Position numbers and translations under genes: made by a program
In this document: in pieces, positions 25,360 to 33,704 of the stretch
How the letters are laid out: each line of letters begins with the position of its first letter
Position numbering within the stretch: the stretch's first letter is position 1
NCBI RefSeq assembly: GCF_003086895.1
Contig: NZ_CP026004.1
Coordinates: 965,663-1,029,662 of the forward strand
DNA: 64,000 bases
From: Stenotrophomonas sp. ESTM1D_MKCIP4_1
Lineage (GTDB): Bacteria; Pseudomonadota; Gammaproteobacteria; Xanthomonadales; Xanthomonadaceae
Reading direction: 5' to 3'
The notes under the pieces: model-generated
Database searches by the model: none
The model's input: only the letters and a program-made list of their open reading frames with translations
Told to the model about the DNA's origin: nothing

Positions 25360-25380
25360 ATCTGGCGGAGAGAGGGGGAT
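25360..25380. repeat. attR: 21-bp core in the 3' end of tRNA-Ser(GGA)
   Basis: Identical to 11565-11585. It covers the CCA end, discriminator, acceptor 3' strand and the first T-stem bases of the tRNA, so the gene was restored by integration. Confidence 0.9.
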
Positions 25381-25455
25381 TCGAACCCCCGAAGCGCGGT
25401 TTAGACGCTTACACACTTTCCAGGCGTGCTCCTTCAACCACTCGGACACCTCTCC
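25363..25455 (-). tRNA. tRNA-Ser(GGA)
   Basis: A 93-nt class II tRNA with encoded CCA. Acceptor GGAGAGG pairs with TCTCTCC (one G-U). Anticodon stem CACGC/GTGTG carries loop CTGGAAA, anticodon GGA, reading UCC and UCU. A long variable arm and GTTCGAATC T-loop are present. It is the integration site of the island and lies 160 bases upstream of dnaX on the other strand. Confidence 0.95.
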
Positions 25456-25617
25456 GGATCCCTGCCATCGGCAAACGCCTCAGCAGGGGCGCAGATTCTA
25501 GCGGGCGGCGCGGCCGTACACAAGCACCCCAGGCAACATTCCGCGCAGGGCGCGTCGGGGGCGAGGGGGCTGGACAGGCATGGCACAATGGAACATCCGA
25601 TGGAAGATGGTGGCCTG

Positions 25618-27657
25618 ATGTCCTATCTCGTGCTTGCCCGCAAGTGGCGTCCGAAGCGTTTTGCCGAGCTGGTGGGCCAGGAACACGTGGTTCGTGCGCT
25701 CAGCAATGCGCTGGACAGCGGCCGGGTCCACCACGCGTTCCTGTTCACCGGTACCCGCGGCGTGGGCAAGACCACCATCGCGCGCATCTTCGCCAAATCG
25801 CTTAACTGCGAGCAGGGCACCAGCGCCGACCCGTGCGGCCAGTGTGCGGCCTGCCTGGACATCGACGCCGGCCGCTACATCGACCTGCTGGAAATCGATG
25901 CCGCGTCCAACACCGGTGTGGATGACGTGCGCGAGGTGATCGAGAACGCCCAGTACATGCCTTCGCGTGGCAAGTACAAGGTCTACCTGATCGACGAAGT
26001 GCACATGCTCTCCAAGGCAGCCTTCAATGCGCTGCTGAAGACGCTGGAAGAGCCGCCGGAACACGTCAAGTTCCTGCTGGCCACCACCGACCCGCAGAAG
26101 CTGCCGGTCACCGTGCTCAGCCGCTGCCTGCAGTTCAACCTCAAGCGCTTGGACGAGGACCAGATCCAGGGGCAGATGACCCGCATCCTCGCCGCCGAGG
26201 AGATCGAGGCCGATTCCACCGCCATCGTGCAGCTGGCCAAGGCGGCCGATGGCAGCCTGCGCGACGGCCTGTCGCTGCTTGACCAGGCGATCGCCTATGC
26301 CGGCGGCGCGCTGCGCGAGGACGTGGTGCGCACGATGCTGGGTACGGTCGATCGTACCCAGGTAGCGGCCATGCTGGATGCACTGGCCGAGGGCGATGGC
26401 CCGCGCCTGCTGCAGGTGGTGGCGGCCCTGGCCGAATTTTCGCCGGACTGGAGTGGTGTGCTGGAAGCGCTGGCCGAAGGCCTGCACCGTATCCAGGTGC
26501 AGCAGCTGGTGCCCGGTACCGCCGCTCCCGCCGAAGGCCTGGATGCAGCTGCGTTTGCCGAGCGCCTGCGCCCGGAAGTGGTGCAGCTCTGGTACCAGAT
26601 GGCCCTGAACGGACGCCGTGACCTGCCGCTGGCGCCGAGCCCGCGTGCCGGCTTCGAGATGGCCGTGCTGCGCATGCTGGCGTTCCGCCCGGCCGCCGCG
26701 GTACCGCCGGTACCGAAGGCGGTCGACGGGGCAGTGGGTGGGGGCGTCGCGGGTGGCAGCGGCGGCCATGGTCAGGTCGGCGCTGGCAGCCAGGACGCTG
26801 CGCCTGTGGCTGCAGCCGCTGCGGCGAGCCCGGCAGCGGTGGCCGACGTAGCTGCCCCCGCGCAGGCCGCGCCGCGTGAGCCTGAACCCGAACCTGAGCC
26901 GGCCCCGCAACCGGAGCCGGACCCCACGCCGGAGCCTGAACCGGTTCCGGTGGAAGAACCCGTGTCACCGCCGCCGGTGAAGGCCGAAACGGCGCCGCAG
27001 GAGGTCGCGACTGACGATCTGCCGCCGTGGGCCACTGATGAAGCCGACGCACGCGACCAGGTGCTGGCGGCGGAACTGGACGCGCCGGCTGTAATGGCGG
27101 CCCCGGAGGCGGCCATGGTCGCACCGTGGCAGGAACCATCGGCGCCGGTTCCGGCAGCGGCCGAACCGGAACGCCCGTTCCAGGCCGAGGGCATCGAGAT
27201 CGCCCCGGTCGTGCCTAAGGCGGCGCCCGCGCCCGTGGCGCAGGAGGGCGTCTCCGATCTGGCCACGGCCGAGGACTGGCTCGATCTGGTGGCCAACAGT
27301 GGCCTGAGCGGCCCTTCGCGGCAGCTGGCGGCCAACGCGGCCTTCATCAGCTGCCAGGGAGGCACCTTGAAACTGGGCCTTTCGCCCGGATTTGAGTATC
27401 TGCGTTCCGAACGCGCGCTGTCCGCCTTGGGCGAGATGCTGGAAAAGGCCTTGGGCCAGGCGCCGAGGATCGTGGTCGAGACCGTGGAAACCGAGCACGT
27501 TCCGGCCGAGACGCTGCACCAGCGTGCCGACCGCCAGCGTGGCGAGCGGCAACAGGCCGCTGAGGCCATTTTCATGGACGATCCGGAAGTGCAGCTGCTG
27601 ATCCAGCAGCATGGCGCCCGGGTTGTTTCCGATTCCATCCGTTCTTTTGACGAGTAA
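25618..27657 (+). CDS. dnaX: DNA polymerase III tau (and gamma) subunit
   Basis: The 679-residue clamp-loader ATPase begins MSYLVLARKWRPKRF, the usual DnaX start, at the ATG 25618. It shows the Walker A loop GTRGVGKTT, a zinc site with CEQGTSADPCGQCAAC, Walker B LIDEVHML and sensor 1 in FLLATTDPQ. Residues about 360-560 form an Ala/Pro/Glu-rich linker with Pro-Glu repeats, and the C-terminal tau domain lies at about 575-679. I see no A-rich slippery heptamer for a gamma-producing frameshift. Followed by ybaB and recR, the standard replication/repair order. Confidence 0.95.
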   Translation: MSYLVLARKWRPKRFAELVGQEHVVRALSNALDSGRVHHAFLFTGTRGVGKTTIARIFAKSLNCEQGTSADPCGQCAACLDIDAGRYIDLLEIDAASNTGVDDVREVIENAQYMPSRGKYKVYLIDEVHMLSKAAFNALLKTLEEPPEHVKFLLATTDPQKLPVTVLSRCLQFNLKRLDEDQIQGQMTRILAAEEIEADSTAIVQLAKAADGSLRDGLSLLDQAIAYAGGALREDVVRTMLGTVDRTQVAAMLDALAEGDGPRLLQVVAALAEFSPDWSGVLEALAEGLHRIQVQQLVPGTAAPAEGLDAAAFAERLRPEVVQLWYQMALNGRRDLPLAPSPRAGFEMAVLRMLAFRPAAAVPPVPKAVDGAVGGGVAGGSGGHGQVGAGSQDAAPVAAAAAASPAAVADVAAPAQAAPREPEPEPEPAPQPEPDPTPEPEPVPVEEPVSPPPVKAETAPQEVATDDLPPWATDEADARDQVLAAELDAPAVMAAPEAAMVAPWQEPSAPVPAAAEPERPFQAEGIEIAPVVPKAAPAPVAQEGVSDLATAEDWLDLVANSGLSGPSRQLAANAAFISCQGGTLKLGLSPGFEYLRSERALSALGEMLEKALGQAPRIVVETVETEHVPAETLHQRADRQRGERQQAAEAIFMDDPEVQLLIQQHGARVVSDSIRSFDE

Positions 27658-27663
27658 GCAACC

Positions 27664-27984
27664 ATGCGCGGCAACATCGCCCAACTGATGCAGCAGGCCC
27701 AGAAGATGCAGGAAAACCTGCAGAAGGCCCAGGAAGAAATCGCAAAGATTGAAGTGACCGGCAGTGCCGGTGGCGGCATGGTCAGCGTGACCCTGACCGG
27801 TGCCAAGGAATGCCGCAAGGTGCGCATCGACCCGTCGCTGACCAGCGACCCGGAAATGCTGGAAGACCTGATCGCGGCGGCGTTCAACGACGCCTCGAAC
27901 AAGATCGACGCCGAGTCGAAGTCGAAGATGGGCTCGGCCACCGCCGGCATGCAGTTGCCGCCGGGCATGAAGCTGCCGTTCTGA
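27664..27984 (+). CDS. ybaB: YbaB/EbfC nucleoid-associated protein
   Basis: The 106-residue protein has the YbaB pattern: N-terminal [20 protein letters not shown] helix, a [16 protein letters not shown] strand region, and [13 protein letters not shown]. It binds DNA as a dimer and helps organise the nucleoid. It starts 6 bases after dnaX and is co-transcribed with it. A strong hairpin and a block of SMAG repeats separate it from recR. Confidence 0.94.
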   Translation: MRGNIAQLMQQAQKMQENLQKAQEEIAKIEVTGSAGGGMVSVTLTGAKECRKVRIDPSLTSDPEMLEDLIAAAFNDASNKIDAESKSKMGSATAGMQLPPGMKLPF

Positions 27985-27992
27985 TGCCGGGT

Positions 27993-28017
27993 TTGGCACC
28001 CGGTTGCCGGGTGCCAA
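27993..28017 (+). terminator. Hairpin after ybaB
   Basis: A perfect 11-base stem TTGGCACCCGG/CCGGGTGCCAA with a TTG loop directly follows ybaB. No T-run follows, so it may be an mRNA-stabilising hairpin rather than a terminator. Confidence 0.5.
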
Positions 28018-28028
28018 CAACCGCGTGG

Positions 28029-28146
28029 GGTCGGGCTTGCTCGACTGTCTTTTCGTAGAGTCGAGCTTGCTCGACTGCTCCACCCCCCCCCAAGTCGAGC
28101 AAGCTCGACTCTACCAAGCCCTTCAGTCGAGCAAGCTCGACTCTAC
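28029..28146. repeat. Cluster of four SMAG palindromes between ybaB and recR
   Basis: Four copies of the TCGAGC-TTGCTCGA palindrome, two GTAG-led and two reversed, are packed in 118 bases and separated by a run of nine C. They split an otherwise tight dnaX-ybaB-recR operon. Confidence 0.85.
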
Positions 28147-28159
28147 AAAGCATGCTGCC

Positions 28160-28759
28160 GTGTCCGCACCCCTGCTTGAACAATTGATCGATGCACTGCG
28201 GGTGCTGCCTGGCGTGGGCCAGAAGACCGCCCAGCGCATGGCGTACCACCTGCTTGAGCGCGAGCGCGAGGGCGGGCAGCGGTTGGCCGAAGCGCTGGCA
28301 CTGGCGGTCGAACGTATCGGCCATTGCGCGCAGTGCCGCGATTTCAGCGAAAGCGAACTGTGCCCGACCTGCGCCAACAACAGCCGTGAGCGCAGCCAGT
28401 TGTGCGTGGTCGAATCACCCGCTGACCGCCTGGCCATCGAGAACGCCACCGGTTTCCGCGGTGTCTACTTCGTGCTGCAGGGCCGGCTGTCGCCGCTGGA
28501 TGGCATCGGCCCGCGCGAGCTGGGCCTGGAGCAGCTGGAACAGCGGTTGGCGCAGGGCGAAGTGCAGGAACTGATCATCGCCACCAGCGCAACCGTTGAA
28601 GGCGAAGCAACCGCGCACTATCTGGCGCAGCTGGCGCGGGCACGCCAGGTGCAGCCGAGCCGCCTGGCGCAGGGCCTGCCGCTGGGGGGCGAACTGGAGT
28701 ACGTCGATCGCGGCACGCTGTCGCACGCTTTTGGAACGCGCAGCGAATTCCGCGATTGA
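28160..28759 (+). CDS. recR: Recombination mediator RecR
   Basis: The 199-residue protein starts at GTG 28160, which gives the usual N-terminus ([19 protein letters not shown]). It contains the helix-hairpin-helix region, the four-cysteine zinc finger (CAQC ... CPTCAN) at about 57-72 and a Toprim domain from [14 protein letters not shown]. With RecF and RecO it loads RecA at gaps. The upstream in-frame extension is made of SMAG repeats and is not coding. Confidence 0.95.
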   Translation: MSAPLLEQLIDALRVLPGVGQKTAQRMAYHLLEREREGGQRLAEALALAVERIGHCAQCRDFSESELCPTCANNSRERSQLCVVESPADRLAIENATGFRGVYFVLQGRLSPLDGIGPRELGLEQLEQRLAQGEVQELIIATSATVEGEATAHYLAQLARARQVQPSRLAQGLPLGGELEYVDRGTLSHAFGTRSEFRD

Positions 28760-28814
28760 TCGCGGCTGTGCGTGGCGAGCCTACAATGCGGACGACATCC
28801 CGCCGAGGCCGACC

Positions 28815-29174
28815 ATGACCACCGAAACCCTCTTCAGCAAGATCATCCGTCGCGAGATTCCGGCCACCATCGTCTACGAGGATGACGAGGTGCTGGGCTT
28901 CAAGGACATCGCACCGCAGGCGCCGGTGCACGTGTTGTTCATTCCGAAGAACGAGATCATCCCGACCCTGGACAACCTGCAGCCGTCGCAGGCGCACCTG
29001 ATCGGCAAACTGGCCCTGGCCGCCGCCGCGTATGCGCGCAGCGAAGGCTTTGCCAACGACGGCTACCGCATCGTGATGAACTGCCGCGAGGATGCCGGGC
29101 AGACTGTCTTCCACATCCACATGCACCTGTTGGCCGGTGCGCCGCTGGGGCATTTCGGTACGCCGGGGCAGTAG
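28815..29174 (+). CDS. HIT-family nucleotide hydrolase (HinT-like)
   Basis: The 119-residue protein has the histidine triad HIHMHLL near the C-terminus and the family's N-terminal TLFSKIIRREIPATIVYEDD. Such proteins hydrolyse purine nucleotide phosphoramidates. A TACAAT box about 33 bases ahead of the ATG suggests its own promoter. It is convergent with the lipoprotein gene. Confidence 0.92.
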   Translation: MTTETLFSKIIRREIPATIVYEDDEVLGFKDIAPQAPVHVLFIPKNEIIPTLDNLQPSQAHLIGKLALAAAAYARSEGFANDGYRIVMNCREDAGQTVFHIHMHLLAGAPLGHFGTPGQ

Positions 29175-29240
29175 TGCCGACCAACGGTCGGCACCCACCG
29201 TGGATGGCCCAGTAGATCCACGCCATGCGTGGATGGCACC
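29171..29240. repeat. SMAG-type palindromic repeats
   Basis: Two GTAG-led palindromes (GTGCCGACCAACGGTCGGCAC and ATCCACGCCATGCGTGGAT; the first given without neighbours) follow the HIT gene. Confidence 0.75.
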
Positions 29241-29244
29241 AACA

Positions 29245-29270
29245 AGAAGGCCGCCCGAGGGCGGCCTTCT
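29245..29270. terminator. Bidirectional hairpin terminator
   Basis: A perfect 12-base stem AGAAGGCCGCCC/GGGCGGCCTTCT with a GA loop lies between the convergent HIT and Slp-like genes. Confidence 0.7.
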
Positions 29271-29293
29271 GTGTCATGCGAACCGTGGCAGGT

Positions 29294-29821
29294 TTACCAC
29301 CAGCCCCAGCCGCGGTAACCGCCCCAGTACGGGCCCCACGGACCCGGGCCCCACGGGCCGTACGGGTAGGGCACCACATCAACCTGGCGCTGTTCCGGCC
29401 ACAGGTAGATGACGTCGGCGGCCAGCTTGGGCAGGCGGTAGTCGTACTCGCCGATGCGGGTGTTGGCGTAACCGTCGATCTTGCCGATGAAGGTCACGTC
29501 ACGACCTTCCTCGAACACGGCCGGGTCGTAGAAGCCGGCACGGCAGGCGATGAAGCGGCCGTCGCTGGCATCGGCCGAGGTGGTGTTCGGGCGGCCACTG
29601 CCGTTGAGCGGGCGCGAGATGATCTGGAAGCAGGTCTCGCCCTGGCCGGGCTGGGTTTCAATGATGCGGCCACCCCAGCGAACGGGGGTGCCAACCTGCT
29701 GGGTGGCAACCGAGTCGCGCGGGGAAACCACGCTGAACTGACCCTGCAGCGGCTTGGGGGCCGTGGCGCAGGCCGACAGGGCCAGGGCGGCCACGGCGGT
29801 GAGAAGGAACTTGGTGTTCAT
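29294..29821 (-). CDS. Slp-family outer-membrane lipoprotein
   Basis: The 175-residue protein has a lipoprotein signal MNTKFLLTAVAALALSACAT with lipobox LSAC. The body resembles Slp/YeaY starvation lipoproteins (VRWGGRIIETQPG, RFIACRAGFYDPAVFEEGRD). The last 25 residues are an unusual Pro/Gly/Tyr/Trp-rich tail. It overlaps the upstream transglutaminase stop by four bases and so ends a moxR-DUF58-tgpA-slp unit. The tail is not part of the Slp fold I know and could bind ligand or be surface-exposed. Confidence 0.8.
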   Translation of the reverse strand: MNTKFLLTAVAALALSACATAPKPLQGQFSVVSPRDSVATQQVGTPVRWGGRIIETQPGQGETCFQIISRPLNGSGRPNTTSADASDGRFIACRAGFYDPAVFEEGRDVTFIGKIDGYANTRIGEYDYRLPKLAADVIYLWPEQRQVDVVPYPYGPWGPGPWGPYWGGYRGWGWW

Positions 29822-31767
29822 GAAGTAGCTCCGGAAGTCGGGCGATGCCTGCGCAGGTCCCGCAATAATGGGGCGAGCTCGGTACGAGTGCCAGCGTAGC
29901 GCGCTTCGGCGAAACGCTGGCTGAGTGCGATGAGGCCGGGATCGGGCCGCTGGGCGTGCACCCGCTGGGCCCACGCCAGGGCCGGTTCGTGCGGCTCGCG
30001 GGCCAGGCCCAGCCGCGCGTAGCGGCGGCCCAGCCGGTGCCAGGCGCGCAGCAAGGGGTCGCGCTCGCGTTCGCCACGGGCCAGCAGCCAGGCCATCCAG
30101 CCCAGTGCCAGCAGCGCGGTGGCTGCGAAACCGGCCAGCAGCTGGCCCTGGCCCAGCTCGCCAAGGCCAAGCGGCCGCAGCAACTGCTGCTGGCGTCGTG
30201 CATCGAAGGACAGCACCACGTCGTTCCAGCCGCGGCGCAGCCAATCGCCGATCTGCCCGGCCTGCAGCCAGCGCTGCCGCAGATCGAGGTCGGCGCCGGC
30301 CGGCAGGCGGTCCTCCAGCGTATCGAGGATGCGCTCGGGGGCCACCGCGGCGGTCGGATCCACCCGCACCCAGCCACGCTGGGGCAGCCAGACTTCGGCC
30401 CAGGCGTGGGCATCCATGCGCCTCACCACCCAGTAGTTGCCCAACCGGTTGCGGGTGCCGCCAGCGAAGCCGGTCACCACGCGTGCGGGAATGCCGGCAT
30501 TGCGCATCAGCACCACGAAGGCCGAACTGAAGTGCTGGCAGAAGCCCGCCTTGTAGTCGAACAGGAACGCGTCCACCGGATCGCGCCCGGCCATCGGTGT
30601 TTCCAGCGTGTAGGAGAAATCAGCGGTGATCCAGGTCAGTGCGCGGCGGACCACGGCGGCATCGTCGCCACCTGCCTCCTGTCGCCACTGCCGCGCCAGT
30701 GCTGCCGTGCGTGGGTTGAAATTGCCCGGCAGCTGCAGCGCTGCCTGGCGCTGGTAGGGCGAGAGGTCCATATCGAACCGTGCCGCAGGGGCGGAGCGCA
30801 TGCGCCAGCGGGTCAGCGCGGACAGGGAGCGCTGGCTGGCCAGGCTCATCTCCGCATTGAGCCTCGCCCCGTCGGGCGCGGCCGTGGGCAGATCCAGCGC
30901 CACCAGCAGGCGTCGGTCGGTGGGCTCGTAGTCGATCTGGTAGTCCCAGCCTTGGCCCTCGTAGGTGACCTGCGGGGGCGGCCGGCGGTCGGCGCTGCGC
31001 TCGCGTGTCCAGACGTGGCCATCGAACCGGGTCAGGACCGGGCCGCGCCAGTAACGCTGCTCCGGTTCGGGTGTGGCACCGAAGAACTGCACGCGCAGCG
31101 CCGGGGTATCGTCGGCCATCAGGTCCAGCCACTGGTCCGGCTCCATCGAATCGGACAGGCCCGGCGTACCCACGGCGCGTTCGGGCACGCCCCACAGCGG
31201 TGAGGTCAGGCGTGGGAACAGCCAGAAGCAGACCAGGGCCAGGGGCAGGCCGATCAGCAGCAGGCGGCCGACGCCGCGCACCTGGCCGGCCAGCGGCAGC
31301 GGGGCGCTGCGGCCTTCGTTGTGTGCCAGCCGCTGCAGGGCGAGCAGGGCGGTGATGCCGGCCAGCGCGGCCAGCAGTGTGGTCAACGGTCCCTGGTCCA
31401 GCAGGAAGGCGGCAAACGGGGCGAACAAGGCAAAGCCAAGCAGGCTGCGCGCATCACGCACGCTGCGCAGTTCGCTGGATTTGATCGCCAGCATCGCCGC
31501 CAGCAGTGCGCAGCCGGTGTCGCGCCCCGGCCGCACCGCGCCCATCTGCCAGACGATGGCGCCCAGCATGCCCAGCACCAGCAGCAGGCGCACCGGCATC
31601 GGCAGCACCCGTTGCAGTGACAGGGCAGCCGTGGCCAGGCCGGCCACGGCGATAAGCGCGGCCAGGGGGCCGGGCAGCTGCAGCAGCAGGGGCAGCAGTG
31701 CCAGCGCTGCGCTGGCCAGGGTCCAGCCGCGCGCGTTGCGGTCCAGCAGGAGGGCGGGCTCAGTCAT
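29818..31767 (-). CDS. tgpA: DUF3488 / transglutaminase-like membrane protein (TgpA type)
   Basis: The 649-residue protein has about six N-terminal transmembrane helices (DUF3488, about 15-200), a large periplasmic transglutaminase-like domain with the Cys-His-Asp triad (C in AGFCQHFSSAF, H in MDAHAWAEVW, D in WVRVDPTAAV), another helix near 545-570 and a cytoplasmic DUF4129-like tail. P. aeruginosa TgpA is essential; its substrate is not known. It overlaps DUF58 by eight bases. Confidence 0.88.
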   Translation of the reverse strand: MTEPALLLDRNARGWTLASAALALLPLLLQLPGPLAALIAVAGLATAALSLQRVLPMPVRLLLVLGMLGAIVWQMGAVRPGRDTGCALLAAMLAIKSSELRSVRDARSLLGFALFAPFAAFLLDQGPLTTLLAALAGITALLALQRLAHNEGRSAPLPLAGQVRGVGRLLLIGLPLALVCFWLFPRLTSPLWGVPERAVGTPGLSDSMEPDQWLDLMADDTPALRVQFFGATPEPEQRYWRGPVLTRFDGHVWTRERSADRRPPPQVTYEGQGWDYQIDYEPTDRRLLVALDLPTAAPDGARLNAEMSLASQRSLSALTRWRMRSAPAARFDMDLSPYQRQAALQLPGNFNPRTAALARQWRQEAGGDDAAVVRRALTWITADFSYTLETPMAGRDPVDAFLFDYKAGFCQHFSSAFVVLMRNAGIPARVVTGFAGGTRNRLGNYWVVRRMDAHAWAEVWLPQRGWVRVDPTAAVAPERILDTLEDRLPAGADLDLRQRWLQAGQIGDWLRRGWNDVVLSFDARRQQQLLRPLGLGELGQGQLLAGFAATALLALGWMAWLLARGERERDPLLRAWHRLGRRYARLGLAREPHEPALAWAQRVHAQRPDPGLIALSQRFAEARYAGTRTELAPLLRDLRRHRPTSGATS

Positions 31768-32706
31768 GGGGCATCAGGGCCAGTGCGCGCAGGCACGCAT
31801 GGTGGTGGCTGGGGCCCTGGCCGGGGCCCAGCGCGGGCTGCGATGGCAGCAGCAGGGTGTAGCGCCGGCCTTCGCGTTCAGCGCTGTCGACCCAGCGCGC
31901 CAGGCGCGAGATGCGCGCTTCCGGTGCCAGCGAGGCCAACGCGCGCCAATCCAGCACCACTTCGATGCCGACCGGCTTTTCGTACTCGCGTACCAGCAGC
32001 GTGTCACGCCGTGCCGAGTGCTTCCAGGCGATGCTGCGCGGCGGATCGCCTGCGCGGTAAGGGCGCAGCTGATGCAGTTCTTCGCCACTGGCATGGGCGC
32101 GCGTGTGCAGTGGGTCGCTGCCCCGTTCGGGCAGCGGCGTTGCCACGGCTTCGGCTACCGGGTGCACCAGCAGCGGCTGTTCGGGCCACACCCACGACCA
32201 CGCGCGCACCAGGCCCAGCGGTTGCGTGCTGGACAGGCGGATGCGCGGCAGGTCGAGCCAGCCGCGGCGTTCGGTGGGTACATCCAGCTCGACCTCGCCA
32301 CGACCCTGCGCCGGAAGATCGGTCCAGGCCTGGCTGTCGCCGACCTGCAGTTCCAGGCCATGGCGTGGCCGCTGATCACGCAGCGACAGATCCACGCGCA
32401 TGCGCAGTGGTTGGCCTGCAGGTACCGGTTCGGCCGAGATGGCATCGATCTGCACACCCGACAGCTGCAGGTGGGCCGCGATGGCACTGGCAATGGCGGC
32501 GGCCGCCAGCAGCAGGGCCAGCAGCAGGGCCGGGTTGTTGTTGTAGTTCAGTGCGCCCAGCAGCATGGCCGACAGCAGCACGGCCACGAACAGCCCGAAG
32601 CGCGTGGGCAGAACGTAGATGCGCTGGCGGCCAAGCCGTTGCGGCAGTGCTTCGGGCGCGCGAGGGCGCGCCAGGCGAAGCAGGCGGGAGCCGCGCGCGG
32701 GCATCC

Positions 32707-32710
<4 letters not shown>
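31760..32710 (-). CDS. DUF58 protein (vWA-like)
   Basis: The 316-residue protein has two N-terminal transmembrane helices (about 33-82) and the DUF58 signature YRAGDPPRSIAWKHSARRDTLLVREYEK. The family partners MoxR ATPases and membrane transglutaminases, perhaps as an adaptor of a chaperone-like complex. It overlaps both neighbours, so the unit moxR-DUF58-tgpA is tightly coupled. Confidence 0.88.
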
Positions 32711-33660
<950 letters not shown>

Positions 33661-33704
33661 GGTCGTCTCACGTTCGGGAACCGTTTGATTCTATCCATAG
33701 AGCA

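Larger units (their letters stand above)
11565..25380. mobile_element. Genomic island / integrative mobilizable element in tRNA-Ser(GGA)
   Basis: A 13.8-kb segment is bounded by a 21-base direct repeat, one copy in the 3' end of tRNA-Ser(GGA). A tyrosine recombinase sits next to the tRNA. Contents are mobile-element functions (two integrases, a MobA/MobL relaxase frame, a Rep-like protein, an XRE regulator) plus cargo. Base composition is mosaic: 11.7-12.8 kb and 19.2-20.8 kb are clearly AT-richer than the host. I found no SMAG repeat inside, although they are common on both sides. No phage capsid, terminase, tail or conjugation-pore genes are present, so it would depend on a helper for transfer. 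Confidence 0.9.

Noticed and set aside
11565..25380. Prophage interpretation of the island
   Set aside because: No terminase, portal, capsid, tail or lysis genes; the integrases and regulators fit an integrative mobilizable element.
25279..25449. Longer integrase start inside tRNA-Ser(GGA)
   Set aside because: The extension is translation of the tRNA and att sequence; the ATG at 25278 gives a normal DUF6538-type N-terminus.
26700..27280. Possible programmed frameshift in dnaX producing gamma
   Set aside because: No A-rich slippery heptamer with a downstream stem-loop was found in the linker region.
28029..28146. Evenly repeated palindromes resembling a CRISPR array
   Set aside because: Repeats are palindromic and alternate in orientation, spacers are very short or absent, and there are no cas genes.
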